In this document: in pieces, positions 37,933 to 46,510 of the stretch
Layout of the letters: each line of letters opens with the position of its first letter
How positions within the stretch are numbered: the first letter of the stretch is position 1
Origin: Roseovarius gaetbuli
GTDB lineage: Bacteria > Pseudomonadota > Alphaproteobacteria > Rhodobacterales > Rhodobacteraceae
NCBI RefSeq assembly: GCF_900172365.1
Contig: NZ_FWFJ01000009.1
Coordinates: 51,725 to 115,724, forward strand
DNA length: 64,000 nt
Direction: 5' to 3'
Made by a program: the position numbers and the translations under genes
The notes under the pieces: generated by a model
Database searches by the model: none
What the model saw: only the letters and a program-made list of their open reading frames with translations
What the model was told of the DNA's origin: nothing

Positions 37933-38261
37933 GCGGCGATGACCCGGTCAAGGCCTGCCAGAAAGGCCGATTTTGACGCGTCATAACAGGTAAGAACCTC
38001 GTTGGTGTCGACACTGTCTTGTTGTCCTGCGGCAGAGGCCATTTCACCCTTGTGGCAGAGGTCGGAAAACGCGGCAAAACCAAGGTTAAGTGCGCTGCCC
38101 TTCAGAAAATGAAGCTGACTCTCAAGATTGCTGCGGTCCGAAAGCGCGCGTAGCTTGTCGATTTCTCCGTCCACCTCTTCGAGGAACATCTCGACCACCT
38201 CTCCAAACGCCTCTGCGCCGATTTCATCGCGCAAATCCTGAACATGCTCCCAGTCGATCAT
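37929..38261 (-). CDS. Stand-alone histidine phosphotransfer (Hpt) domain protein
   Basis: This is a 110-residue single-domain Hpt protein. The phospho-accepting histidine is H51 in QLHFLKGSALNLGF, the canonical Hpt motif. Such proteins pass phosphate between response regulators and hybrid kinases, or serve as a phosphate sink. The divergent neighbour at 38413 is a response regulator fused to a PP2C phosphatase, so the two probably belong to one pathway. No histidine kinase gene is nearby. Confidence 0.88.
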   Translation of the reverse strand: MIDWEHVQDLRDEIGAEAFGEVVEMFLEEVDGEIDKLRALSDRSNLESQLHFLKGSALNLGFAAFSDLCHKGEMASAAGQQDSVDTNEVLTCYDASKSAFLAGLDRVIAA

Positions 38262-38412
38262 CTTTCAGCCTCCTTTCGCTTTGTCGCAAGGGTGGCTGTA
38301 ACCTGCTGACAAAGGGTTAAACCGGGCAATCAAGCGATGAAAGTTTTAGCATTCACATCCCGTTAAGCGGCCTTCGGTTAGGCCTTGTTCAGTTAGATCA
38401 AAGGTGACGATT

Positions 38413-39690
38413 GTGCGGTCTCAGATGCAGGAATTATCAGAAACGGATGCGGGCGGCGGTGTGATCCGGCGGGTGCTTGTGGTGGATGATAGCCGTCTGC
38501 AACGTCGTATCCTGACTGCTTCGCTTCAACGCTGGGGGTTTGAGGTTCAAGAGGCCGAATCAGGTGATGATGCCCTTGAGCTTTGCCGTGATAACCCACC
38601 CGATCTTGTGATGAGCGATTGGATGATGCCGGGCCTGAGTGGTCTTGAATTCTGTAAAGAATTCAGACAGATGTCGCGCGATCACTATGGATACTTTATC
38701 TTGCTCACTTCAAAAAGCGACAAGGATGAGGTGGCGCTTGGGCTTGATGCCGGGGCCGATGATTTTCTGACCAAACCGGTCAACGCGGCCGAATTGCGTG
38801 CCCGCATTTCCGCCGGTGCCCGGATTTTACGAATGGAGCGGGAGCTTACCGAGAAAAACCGGCTTATCAAAACGACGCTGGATGAATTGCAGACGCTTTA
38901 TGATCTGCTCGATAGTGACCTGATCGAGGCCAAAAAGCTTCAGCAATCCCTGGTGAGCGAGCGTTATCGCGATTTTGGCCCCGCAGAAGTGTCCTTGATG
39001 CTGCATTCGGCGGGGCATGTTGGGGGTGATCTTGTCGGCATGTTTCCGATCAGCGATCAGCGAATTGGCCTTTATGGCATTGATGTCTCGGGCCATGGAA
39101 TCAGCTCTGCGTTGATGACTGCACGGCTGGCGGGTTATCTGTCGTCTTCCGTGCCGGAACAGAACCTCGCGCTGCGCAAAACCGCCGATGGCCGCTTTGT
39201 TGCTCGCCCGCCATCCGAGGTGATTGCCAACCTCAATCGCCTGATCATGAGCGAGATGGAAACAGAGCATTTTTTCACCCTGCTTCTGGCGGACGTCGAT
39301 CTTGCTAGCGGCAAGGTGATCATGTCGCAGGCTGGTCACCCCTACCCGGCCCTGCAACGGGCCAATGGGCAGGTTGAATTTGTCGGGCGCGGCGGCCTTC
39401 CCGTCGGCCTGATTGACGGGGCAGAATATCAACAGTTCGAGGTGACCATGGCGCAGGGTGACCGTTTGCTCATTCATTCCGACGGGATCATCGAATGCGC
39501 GGGCACAAGCGGCGCGCTTTTGGATGATACGGGCCTTGCAAGCATCCTGCGCGATTTGCGCCAGACGCGTGGCATGGCCTGTCTAGAATCGCTGATCTGG
39601 AAGCTATCGGAATTTGCCGGTGATGCGGATTTTGCCGATGATGTGTCGGCGCTCTTGCTTGAATTCAAGCCAAGCCTGTTTCCTGGCTGA
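38413..39690 (+). CDS. Response regulator fused to a PP2C/SpoIIE-type protein phosphatase
   Basis: About 425 residues. The receiver domain (about 20-135) has the acidic pair VVDDS, the phospho-acceptor Asp69 in VMSDWMMPG and Lys in FLTKPVNA. A short coiled linker (about 135-175) leads to a SpoIIE/RsbU-like phosphatase domain with YGIDVSGHGISSALMTA and LLADVDLASGKV (metal-binding aspartates) and LLIHSDGIIE. Proteins of this design dephosphorylate anti-sigma-factor antagonists in partner-switching systems. I chose the GTG at 38413 because AAGGTGA precedes it; GTG 38404 and ATG 38425 are possible. No antagonist or anti-sigma gene is in the window. Confidence 0.87.
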   Translation: MRSQMQELSETDAGGGVIRRVLVVDDSRLQRRILTASLQRWGFEVQEAESGDDALELCRDNPPDLVMSDWMMPGLSGLEFCKEFRQMSRDHYGYFILLTSKSDKDEVALGLDAGADDFLTKPVNAAELRARISAGARILRMERELTEKNRLIKTTLDELQTLYDLLDSDLIEAKKLQQSLVSERYRDFGPAEVSLMLHSAGHVGGDLVGMFPISDQRIGLYGIDVSGHGISSALMTARLAGYLSSSVPEQNLALRKTADGRFVARPPSEVIANLNRLIMSEMETEHFFTLLLADVDLASGKVIMSQAGHPYPALQRANGQVEFVGRGGLPVGLIDGAEYQQFEVTMAQGDRLLIHSDGIIECAGTSGALLDDTGLASILRDLRQTRGMACLESLIWKLSEFAGDADFADDVSALLLEFKPSLFPG

Positions 39691-40108
39691 CAAAGAACCG
39701 ATCTCCTTCATTGCCCAATTCACGCGCCGCGATGTTCGGGCTGATCCAGACCGCCTGATGGCCCGGTTCGGACGGCGGCCCAAGTTCGCGCACCGGGTGC
39801 GCGCGATAGATCACACAGACCTTTTCGGCCCAGAGATCGTAATCGGGCATATAGGTGAACCGACGAAATACCCCAAGCCGCATCGGCCGTGCGATCTTCC
39901 AGCCGGTTTCCTCGAACACTTCGCGATGCAATGCCTGGACCGGTGATTCGCCCGGATCAATTCCGCCGCCGGGCAACTGTAACTCGGGTATCGGATTGGC
40001 CTGATGGGTGACAAGAAGCTGCCCGCCGCGAGGCAAAATTGCATAAACGCCCGGCCGTCGGCGATATGAAATGCCGGGTTTGGGTGTCTCTCCGAACCGT
40101 CTGATCAT
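39665..40108 (-). CDS. Nudix hydrolase
   Basis: This is a 147-residue Nudix-family pyrophosphohydrolase. The complete Nudix box runs GGGIDPGESPVQALHREVFEETGW (Gly, the REVFEETG core and the distal Glu are present) near residues 64-87. The ATG at 40108 follows AAGGGGG. The substrate is unknown. The gene's 3' end overlaps that of the convergent phosphatase gene by 26 nt. Confidence 0.87.
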   Translation of the reverse strand: MIRRFGETPKPGISYRRRPGVYAILPRGGQLLVTHQANPIPELQLPGGGIDPGESPVQALHREVFEETGWKIARPMRLGVFRRFTYMPDYDLWAEKVCVIYRAHPVRELGPPSEPGHQAVWISPNIAARELGNEGDRFFVSQETGLA

Positions 40109-40185
40109 GGCTTGCCCCCTTGGACGCCGACTTGCCCTGCCTACATAGCTGCGATATGCCAAGTACCGGCGCTGAAGGAAACCCC

Positions 40186-41178
40186 ATGACACTCGGACAA
40201 AAAATCGCCTGGGACGACACGATATTGCCGTTCCAGCTTGACCAAGCAGATATTCGCGGCCGCGTTGCGCGGCTGGACGGGGTGCTTGACGGCATCCTCA
40301 AGCAACATGACTATCCTTTGGTGGTCGAGGCGCTTGTGGCCGAAATGGCGCTTTTGACGGCGATGATCGGTCAAACGATCAAACTTCGCTGGAAGCTGTC
40401 GCTTCAGGTTCAGACCAATGGCCCGGTGCGGATGATCGCCACGGATTATTACGGCCCGACCGAAGACGGCGAGCCTGCGCGCATTCGTGCCTATGCTAGC
40501 TATACCCGCGAGCGGCTGACCGATGCGGCCCCGTTTAAACAACTTGGCGAGGGTTATTTCGCCTTGTTGATTGATCAAGGTCAGGGAATGGCCCCCTATC
40601 AGGGCATCACCCCGATTGCCGGTGACAGCCTGCGCAGTTGTGCCGAGGCCTATTTCGCCCAGTCCGAACAGCTTCCGACGCGCTTTGCGCTGAGCTTTGG
40701 CAAATCGACCGAATCTGGCGGCGACGAGCATTGGCGCGCGGGGGGTGTTATGCTGCAGCATATGCCCAAGGCCTCGCCTTTCGCAAAGGACGGCGGGTCT
40801 GGCGAAGCCGGGCTTTTGATGCCCGAGGACATCCTTGACGGGGATGAGGCGGAAAACTGGAATCGGGTGAATATCCTGCTTGATACGGTCGAGGATCTTG
40901 AAATGATCGGGCCGTCGGTGGCGCCGACCGATCTTTTGCTGCGGCTGTTTCACGAAGAGGCGCCGCGGGTGTTTGACGCCCAGCCCGTGCGCTTTGGCTG
41001 CAGCTGTTCCGAGGATCGGGTGCGCAACAGCCTGTCGATCTATTCCGCCAAGGATATCGAGACAATGACCACCGATGAGGGGATTGTGACCGCCGATTGC
41101 CAGTTCTGCGGCGCGCATTACCGGCTTGATCCGGCAACCGTCGGGTTCGAGGCAAAAGAGGGCCCCGGTGACTCCTGA
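40186..41178 (+). CDS. hslO: Redox-regulated chaperone Hsp33
   Basis: Hsp33 is a holdase that becomes active when oxidised. It has 330 residues from the ATG at 40186 with GAAGGA before it. The C-terminal zinc switch is complete: CSC near 267-269 and CQFC near 302-305, so this is the redox-sensing form. It is the first gene of a hslO-Nudix-CCA unit with overlapping coding ends. Confidence 0.92.
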   Translation: MTLGQKIAWDDTILPFQLDQADIRGRVARLDGVLDGILKQHDYPLVVEALVAEMALLTAMIGQTIKLRWKLSLQVQTNGPVRMIATDYYGPTEDGEPARIRAYASYTRERLTDAAPFKQLGEGYFALLIDQGQGMAPYQGITPIAGDSLRSCAEAYFAQSEQLPTRFALSFGKSTESGGDEHWRAGGVMLQHMPKASPFAKDGGSGEAGLLMPEDILDGDEAENWNRVNILLDTVEDLEMIGPSVAPTDLLLRLFHEEAPRVFDAQPVRFGCSCSEDRVRNSLSIYSAKDIETMTTDEGIVTADCQFCGAHYRLDPATVGFEAKEGPGDS

Positions 41179-41767
41179 TCCGCTAAACTGGGTGCTTGGG
41201 GCGCTGAATGCAGCGCGCCAGGCCTCGTCTGATTATGATCTCAACCCCGAGATCATCCTTCCTGAGGGGCGCAAGCTTCGGGCGGCGGGGGTGTTGGTGC
41301 CGGTCATTCAGACCGGTGGCGAGGCGCATGTGATCCTGACCAAACGCTCGTCGGCGCTCAAGCATCACCCCGGCCAGATTGCCTTTCCGGGCGGCAAGCA
41401 GGATTTGGGGGACGTCGATATCACGGCCACCGCCCTGCGAGAGGCGCATGAAGAAATCGGGCTTGATCCTGCCAATGTCGAGGTGCTGGGGCATCTGCCG
41501 AAACATGAAACCGTCACAGGTTTTGATGTGACGCCGGTTTTGGCGAGGGTGACGCATCCGTTTGTGCCACGCCCCGAGGCGGGTGAGGTGGATGAGGTGT
41601 TCGAAGTGCCTTTGGCGCATTTCCTCGCCCCGGCACATTTTCGCGTGGAGCAACGGCGTTGGCGCGGCAGTTGGCGGCGCTATTACACGGTGCCGTTTGG
41701 CCCCTATTATGTCTGGGGCGCGACCGCGCGCATCTTGCGCACCCTGGCGGATATGGCGCGACCATGA
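41168..41767 (+). CDS. Nudix hydrolase, CoA pyrophosphatase type
   Basis: About 199 residues from a GTG at 41168, overlapping the hslO end by 11 nt. HPGQIAFPGGKQDLGDVDITATALREAHEEIGL carries the Nudix box (GGK, REAHEEIG) with the preceding LKHHPGQIAFPGG motif of the NudL/CoA-pyrophosphatase subgroup, which cleaves CoA to 3',5'-ADP and phosphopantetheine. Assignment to that activity is by motif only. The stop overlaps the next start (ATGATG/TGA). Confidence 0.85.
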   Translation: MTPDPLNWVLGALNAARQASSDYDLNPEIILPEGRKLRAAGVLVPVIQTGGEAHVILTKRSSALKHHPGQIAFPGGKQDLGDVDITATALREAHEEIGLDPANVEVLGHLPKHETVTGFDVTPVLARVTHPFVPRPEAGEVDEVFEVPLAHFLAPAHFRVEQRRWRGSWRRYYTVPFGPYYVWGATARILRTLADMARP

Positions 41768-42912
41768 TGCAGATTACCCAAGACTGGATCAGGGTCGGTG
41801 CCACGCAAGCGGTCTGCAAGATGCTGACCGACGCCGGGTATCAGGCATTATTCGTGGGCGGCTGTGTGCGCAACGCGCTTTTGGATGCGCCGGTGGGTGA
41901 TATCGACATTGCAACCGACGCCCTGCCCGATCGGGTGATGGAATTGGCCGATGCGGCGGGGCTAAGGCCGGTTCCGACGGGTATTGATCACGGTACGATT
42001 ACCGTGGTTTCGGATCACATTCCCCATGAGGTCACGACGTTTCGCGAGGATATCGAGACCTTTGGCCGCCACGCCAATGTGGCCTTTGGCGGGGATATTT
42101 CCGGGGATGCGCGGCGTCGCGATTTCACGATGAATGCGCTTTATGCGCGTCCTGACGGCACGATTCTTGATCCGCTTGGCGGGCTTGATGATCTCAGGGC
42201 GCGGCATGTGCGCTTTATCGAAGATCCGGCAAAGCGCATCCAAGAGGATTACCTGCGCATTTTGCGGTTTTTCCGGTTTCATGCCTGGTATGGCGATCCG
42301 AACGGCGGGCTTGATGCCGAAGGGTTGGCGGGGTGTGCGATGCATCTTGATGGACTGGCGGGCCTGTCGCGCGAACGTGTCGGCGGCGAAATCCGCAAGC
42401 TTTTGGGTGCGCCCGATCCTGCGCCATCGGTTGCCGCGATGCGCAGCACCGGTGTTTTGTTGTCGGTGATGCCGGGGGCCGACGATCGCGCGCTCGGCCC
42501 CCTTATCCATCTTGAATCAGAGACTAATACGGCCCCGGACGCCATTCGTCGTCTTGCCGCGCTGGGCGGAGAGGACGTGGCAGAGCGCCTGCGCCTGAGC
42601 AAGGCAGAGGCGCGGCGGCTGGCGCATTTGCGTGAAGGGGCGCTTGGCATGATGGGCGCACTTGAGCTTGGGTATCGTCATGGCACGGCAGAGGGGCTCG
42701 ATATCCTTTTGCTGCGTGCGGCCTTGTCCGAGCAAACGCTGGCGCCCGGTACAGCGGGCGATCTTGCGCGCGGCGCCGCGGCAAAGTTTCCGGTCAAGGC
42801 GGCCGATCTTATGCCTGATCTTAGCGGTGCTGCTCTTGGGGCGCGTCTTGCAGAGCTGGAACGGCGCTGGATCGGATCGGGTTTTCGCCTTGAACGCGAC
42901 GACCTGATCTAA
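41764..42912 (+). CDS. cca: CCA tRNA nucleotidyltransferase / poly(A) polymerase family
   Basis: This class II nucleotidyltransferase adds or repairs the 3' CCA of tRNA. It has 382 residues from the ATG at 41764. LFVGGCVRNALLD near 31-43 and GDIDIATDALPDRVMEL near 46-62 hold the catalytic aspartates. RRRDFTMNALYA near 117 and EDYLRILRFFRFHAWYG near 160-177 are family motifs. An alphaproteobacterial CCA enzyme is expected; pcnB-type poly(A) polymerase is the alternative. Overlaps with the upstream Nudix gene. Confidence 0.92.
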   Translation: MMQITQDWIRVGATQAVCKMLTDAGYQALFVGGCVRNALLDAPVGDIDIATDALPDRVMELADAAGLRPVPTGIDHGTITVVSDHIPHEVTTFREDIETFGRHANVAFGGDISGDARRRDFTMNALYARPDGTILDPLGGLDDLRARHVRFIEDPAKRIQEDYLRILRFFRFHAWYGDPNGGLDAEGLAGCAMHLDGLAGLSRERVGGEIRKLLGAPDPAPSVAAMRSTGVLLSVMPGADDRALGPLIHLESETNTAPDAIRRLAALGGEDVAERLRLSKAEARRLAHLREGALGMMGALELGYRHGTAEGLDILLLRAALSEQTLAPGTAGDLARGAAAKFPVKAADLMPDLSGAALGARLAELERRWIGSGFRLERDDLI

Positions 42913-42954
42913 CTGGCCTTTATTGCGCCCCCAACTCGGGTTAAAGCCGGGGGC

Positions 42955-44178
42955 ATGAGCCAACATAAAATCATTCGGTTGGGCCATCAGGGTGACGGGA
43001 TCGCCCAAGGCCCTGTTTTTGCCCCGCTTACCCTGCCCGGTGAGGTGGTGAGCGGCACGCTTGACGGCCAGGTGCTGCGCGATGTCAAGATCGACACGCC
43101 CTCGCCCGACCGGGTTGCGCCGCCCTGTCGGCATTTCAAATCCTGTGGCGGCTGCCAGCTAATGCATGCCTCGGATGACTTTCTTGCGGGCTGGAAACAG
43201 GATGTGGTCGCCTCTGCACTTGGCGCACATGGGATAACGGCTGAGTTTGCCCCGATCCACGTGTCGCCCGCCCAATCGCGGCGACGCGCGACACTCACGG
43301 CGCGGCGGACAAAAAAGGGCGCGATGGCGGGGTTTCACGCCAAGGGATCGGATGTTGTGATTGAGATTCCCGATTGCAAGCTGTTGCACCCTGCCCTTTT
43401 GGGCGCGGTTCCGGTGGCCTGCGATCTTGCGGTGACCGGGGCCAGCCGCAAGAACGGTATTTCGGTGTCGGTGACCCTGTCGCTCAACGGTCTTGATATC
43501 TCGGTGAGCGACGGCAAGCCTCTGGACGGGCCGTTGCGCATCGCGCTGGCGGCGCTGGCGGATCGTCATAACCTCGCGCGGCTGGCCTGGGACGGCGAGG
43601 TGGTCGTGACTCGTCACGCCCCTGACCAGGTGTTTGGCGCGGCGCGGGTTCTGCCGCCGCCGGGCGCGTTCCTGCAAGCCACGGCAGAGGGCGAAGCCGC
43701 CCTGCTTGCCGATGTGCAGGCGATTGTTGGCGGGGCAAAGCGCATCGCCGATCTGTTTGCCGGCTCAGGCACCTTTGCCCTGCCACTTGCGAAGAATGCC
43801 GAAGTGCTCGCGGTCGAGGGCAGCGCCGCCATGTGCGAGGCTCTGGATGCCGGCTGGCGCAAGACCCAAGGCCTCAAGTCGGTCACGACCGAGGCGCGCG
43901 ATCTTTTCCGCCAGCCGCTGTTGCCCGATGAATTGAAACGGTTTGACGCGGTGGTGATCGACCCGCCCCGCGCCGGCGCCGAGGCGCAGATCGCCGAGAT
44001 TTGCCGCGCGCGCGTGCCGGTCATCGCCTATGTGTCATGCAGCCCGACAAGCTTTGCCCGCGATGCCAAGACGCTTTTGGCCGAAGGATATACGCTTGAT
44101 CGTCTGCGTGTGGTGGATCAGTTCCGCTGGTCTTCGCACGTAGAGATGGTGGCGGGATTCATCCTAAACCCGGCGTGA
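42955..44178 (+). CDS. 23S rRNA (uracil-5-)-methyltransferase family, RlmD/TrmA-like with Fe-S motif
   Basis: This is a SAM-dependent RNA m5U methyltransferase of 407 residues. A cysteine cluster CRHFKSCGGCQLMHA near 58-72 resembles the 4Fe-4S site of RlmD. The SAM domain contains RIADLFAGSGTFALPLA, VVIDPPRAGAEAQI and the nucleophile in YVSCSPTSFARD; E. coli homologues have Asn where this has Ser (SCNP). HVEMVAGF near the end is the catalytic Glu region. The TRAM domain is short. The exact target base in 23S rRNA or tRNA cannot be assigned. Confidence 0.85.
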   Translation: MSQHKIIRLGHQGDGIAQGPVFAPLTLPGEVVSGTLDGQVLRDVKIDTPSPDRVAPPCRHFKSCGGCQLMHASDDFLAGWKQDVVASALGAHGITAEFAPIHVSPAQSRRRATLTARRTKKGAMAGFHAKGSDVVIEIPDCKLLHPALLGAVPVACDLAVTGASRKNGISVSVTLSLNGLDISVSDGKPLDGPLRIALAALADRHNLARLAWDGEVVVTRHAPDQVFGAARVLPPPGAFLQATAEGEAALLADVQAIVGGAKRIADLFAGSGTFALPLAKNAEVLAVEGSAAMCEALDAGWRKTQGLKSVTTEARDLFRQPLLPDELKRFDAVVIDPPRAGAEAQIAEICRARVPVIAYVSCSPTSFARDAKTLLAEGYTLDRLRVVDQFRWSSHVEMVAGFILNPA

Positions 44179-44254
44179 TCGCTGCAATTTCCCCCTATCC
44201 CCAAGCGGCCGATTTATTGTATGAACAGGGCGAGCAGGACAACGGCAGTTTTTG

Positions 44255-44755
44255 ATGAAAACGATTAGATTTTTTGCGCTGGTTGCGGCCCTTTTGGGCC
44301 TTGTGGCCTGTGGCGGCCCGTCAAAATTCAAAACCTACAACGGCCCCGAGGTGACCCGGATCATCATCAACAAGGGCGACCGCGAGATGTTTTTGCTGCA
44401 CCACAACAGGGTGCTGAAATCTTATGAGGTCGATCTTGGGTTCGCCCCCGAGGGTCATAAGGAATTTGAGGGCGACGGCAAGACGCCAGAGGGCGATTAC
44501 ACTGTCGACCGGCGCAATCCCAATAGCTCTTTCCACCTGTCGCTTGGCATCTCTTACCCAAATGAACAGGATATTGCCTATGCCAGGGTGGCCGGAAAAT
44601 CACCGGGTGGGGATATTTTCATTCACGGCGAACCCAACAAGTTGGGGATTTTCGGGCCGGATTGGACGGCGGGGTGTATTTCCGTCGCGAACGGCGAGAT
44701 CGAGAATATCTACGCCATGGTCCGCGACGGAACGCCCGTGACGATCAACCCCTGA
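44255..44755 (+). CDS. L,D-transpeptidase (YkuD domain) lipoprotein
   Basis: This is a 166-residue exported protein. An N-terminal signal ends in a lipobox (GLVAC), so the mature protein starts at Cys18 or so and is membrane-anchored. The YkuD domain follows, with GKTPEGDYTVDRRN, IFIHGEPN and the active-site WTAGCISVAN near 142-151. Such enzymes make 3-3 peptidoglycan crosslinks or attach lipoproteins. It is convergent with a CAP lipoprotein gene, end to end. Confidence 0.88.
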   Translation: MKTIRFFALVAALLGLVACGGPSKFKTYNGPEVTRIIINKGDREMFLLHHNRVLKSYEVDLGFAPEGHKEFEGDGKTPEGDYTVDRRNPNSSFHLSLGISYPNEQDIAYARVAGKSPGGDIFIHGEPNKLGIFGPDWTAGCISVANGEIENIYAMVRDGTPVTINP

Positions 44756-45271
44756 TCAACCGCCCAGAACCATTGTCCACCAGATCTTGCCGTTGTTTTC
44801 CTGAAGCCAGGAGAACCCCATCTTTTTGGCGTCCGGCGCAAGAATGACGCGGCGCGAGCCGGAGTCTTCCATCCATGCGGAGAGTGTTTCAAGCTCGGTT
44901 TCATAGGTTTCCGAGATCGTTTCCCCAACCAGGTGACCGGAGTAGCCAACACGCTGAATCCGCTCGATCGGGGAAGAGCCGTCAGAGCCAAAGTGCCATG
45001 GCCGGTTCTGCAGCGACATATCGCGCGAATGGGTCGCGGCGGCGGCATTCAGCGATGCGTCAAGAATAAGCGGCGATTGCCCGGCGGCCTGGCGCAGAGA
45101 GTTGACGGCATCAAGCATGCGGAACTGAATTTCAGCCGTGTCGCCGGATCGGATGCGATATAGCTTGGGCAGCGGTTTGCCATCGGAGCCAAGCTGTGGC
45201 GGCGGAGGCGGGGCCGCACAGGCCGCCAAAGCCAAAAGTGCCGACAGAAAAATGATGTAAAGACGCGCCAT
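44756..45271 (-). CDS. CAP (SCP/PR1-like) domain lipoprotein
   Basis: This is a 171-residue exported protein with a lipobox (LALAAC) near residue 18 followed by a Pro-rich linker. The CAP domain has LDAVNSLRQAAGQSPLILDASLNAAAATHSRDMSLQN and HFGSDGSSPIERIQRVGYSG, then GETIS and WMEDSGSRRVIL. Bacterial CAP proteins are envelope proteins of mostly unknown activity. Its neighbours on both sides are L,D-transpeptidases, suggesting an envelope role. Confidence 0.87.
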   Translation of the reverse strand: MARLYIIFLSALLALAACAAPPPPPQLGSDGKPLPKLYRIRSGDTAEIQFRMLDAVNSLRQAAGQSPLILDASLNAAAATHSRDMSLQNRPWHFGSDGSSPIERIQRVGYSGHLVGETISETYETELETLSAWMEDSGSRRVILAPDAKKMGFSWLQENNGKIWWTMVLGG

Positions 45272-45438
45272 GATGTCAAACCACTCGGAATTGTTGTAGT
45301 CTCTGCCTTATCGCGAGAGACGTTGCGATTCAAACCCACATACGCGCAAGTTCGCCTGATGACAGTTGTTTGAATTGCGACTGCGTCATTCGCGCCATAT
45401 ATTCTTGCAATCCAAGGACCAATATCTGGAGAACCCAA

Positions 45439-46041
45439 ATGGCCTCTGAAACCCGAGACAACTGGAACCGGCGCGCTTTTCTTGCCGGAACCGCAGCACT
45501 GATCGGGGCACCCGCATTGGCGCAAAGCGTTGATGGTGAAGGCACTGTCGAGATTGAGCGTGACGTCACTGAAACAGTGCGCCACAACATTTCCAGTTTC
45601 CGCACCCTGAGTTGGGAGCCCTATTTCTCGAATCTCAAGAACGGCGCGATCCTTGTCGATATCGATTCGCGTGCGGTTCATTTCTGGAACGAGGATCAGT
45701 CCGTTTATAAGCTTTACCCGTCCTCTGTGCCGCTGACCGAGGATCTGACGCGTCGTGGCCGTACCTCTGTGGTGCGCAAGGTCGAAGGCCCAAGCTGGCG
45801 CCCGACGCCCTCGATGCTGGAGCGTAATCCCGAATGGCCGGCCTATGTCGGGCCGGGCCCCGATAACCCATTGGGCACCCACGCCCTTTACCTTAGCTGG
45901 ACATATTATCGAATCCACGGCACCCACGACACGCGCAAAATCGGGCGTCGTTCGTCGAATGGATGCGTCGGTCTTTATAACGAACACATCGCTGAGTTGT
46001 TCGGAATGGCCAAGGTGGGCACCCAAGTGTTGCTTATTTGA
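45439..46041 (+). CDS. L,D-transpeptidase (YkuD domain) with Tat-like signal
   Basis: This is a 200-residue exported protein from the ATG at 45439 (GGAG before it). The N-terminus NWNRRAFLAGTAALIGAPALAQ has a twin-arginine-type signal (RRAFL), with cleavage near residue 30. The YkuD domain ends with YYRIHGTHDTRKIGRRSSNGCVGLYNEH, containing the catalytic HG and SNGC. It is a second L,D-transpeptidase within 1 kb, divergent in sequence from the lipoprotein at 44255 and exported by a different route. Confidence 0.88.
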   Translation: MASETRDNWNRRAFLAGTAALIGAPALAQSVDGEGTVEIERDVTETVRHNISSFRTLSWEPYFSNLKNGAILVDIDSRAVHFWNEDQSVYKLYPSSVPLTEDLTRRGRTSVVRKVEGPSWRPTPSMLERNPEWPAYVGPGPDNPLGTHALYLSWTYYRIHGTHDTRKIGRRSSNGCVGLYNEHIAELFGMAKVGTQVLLI

Positions 46042-46185
46042 CGAAAAGAGGGCCTGATATGATCCCCGAACCTTAACTTGCGTTTGCAATCGGGTCGGAT
46101 TGCTGGTTAGAAAAAAGCCACGAGGTTAAGTCTTGGGTGCTTTGCGTTGTGATACACAGCGTTAAGCCAAAATCTGGAGGATAAT

Positions 46186-46374
46186 ATGAAGAAACTCGTT
46201 CTTGCCGCCGCCCTTAGTGCTGCTGCTTCGACCGCATTCGCTGGCAGCTACGCCGAGCCCGTTATCGAGGCACCGGTAGTTGTTGAAGAAACTGCAGCTA
46301 GCTCGTCTGCTGCTGGCGTATGGGTTCCGCTGGTCCTGTTGGCCATCGTAGCTGCTGTTATCGCTGCTGACTAA
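46186..46374 (+). CDS. Small exported single-span membrane peptide, unknown function
   Basis: This is a 62-residue protein with a clear gene structure: CTGGAGGA ribosome site 6 nt before ATG, and a strong terminator 20 nt after the stop. MKKLVLAAALSAAASTAFAG is a signal peptide with an AFA cleavage site. The mature part is acidic at its start (EPVIEAPVVVEE), followed by a hydrophobic span (VWVPLVLLAIVAAVIAA) and a final Asp. A small dyad (CGTTGTG-ATA-CACAGCG, 46145-46161) lies upstream. I do not recognise a characterised family. The design suggests an abundant envelope peptide. Confidence 0.75.
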   Translation: MKKLVLAAALSAAASTAFAGSYAEPVIEAPVVVEETAASSSAAGVWVPLVLLAIVAAVIAAD

Positions 46375-46393
46375 GTCAGTATCGAAGACAAAG

Positions 46394-46424
46394 AAAAAGG
46401 CAGTGGGAAACCACTGCCTTTTTT
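46394..46424 (+). terminator. Strong intrinsic terminator after the small membrane peptide gene
   Basis: AAAAAGGCAGTGG pairs with CCACTGCCTTTTT around a GAAA tetraloop. A 13-bp perfect stem with a T-run; it could work in both directions. Confidence 0.9.
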
Positions 46425-46446
46425 CGTTTCTGCCAGGGTGTGGCGT

Positions 46447-46510
46447 TTAGAGCATGTCGCACGTTCGAGAAGCTTAAACCCGGTGCCCAATTTTGAGCAA
46501 CAAGCTCTAA
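46447..46510. repeat. Possible degraded palindromic intergenic repeat
   Basis: TTAGAGC (46447-46453) and GCTCTAA (46504-46510) form the ends of a 64-nt segment. The left end TTTAGAGCATGTCGC resembles the ends of palindromic intergenic repeats I recall from Rhizobiales. The interior is only weakly symmetrical. The right end overlaps the hemH stop codon. Confidence 0.3.

Noticed and set aside
45327..45374. ATTCAAAC and GTTTGAAT dyad upstream of the second L,D-transpeptidase
   Set aside because: The arms are only 8 nt and 32 nt apart, which is easily expected by chance.
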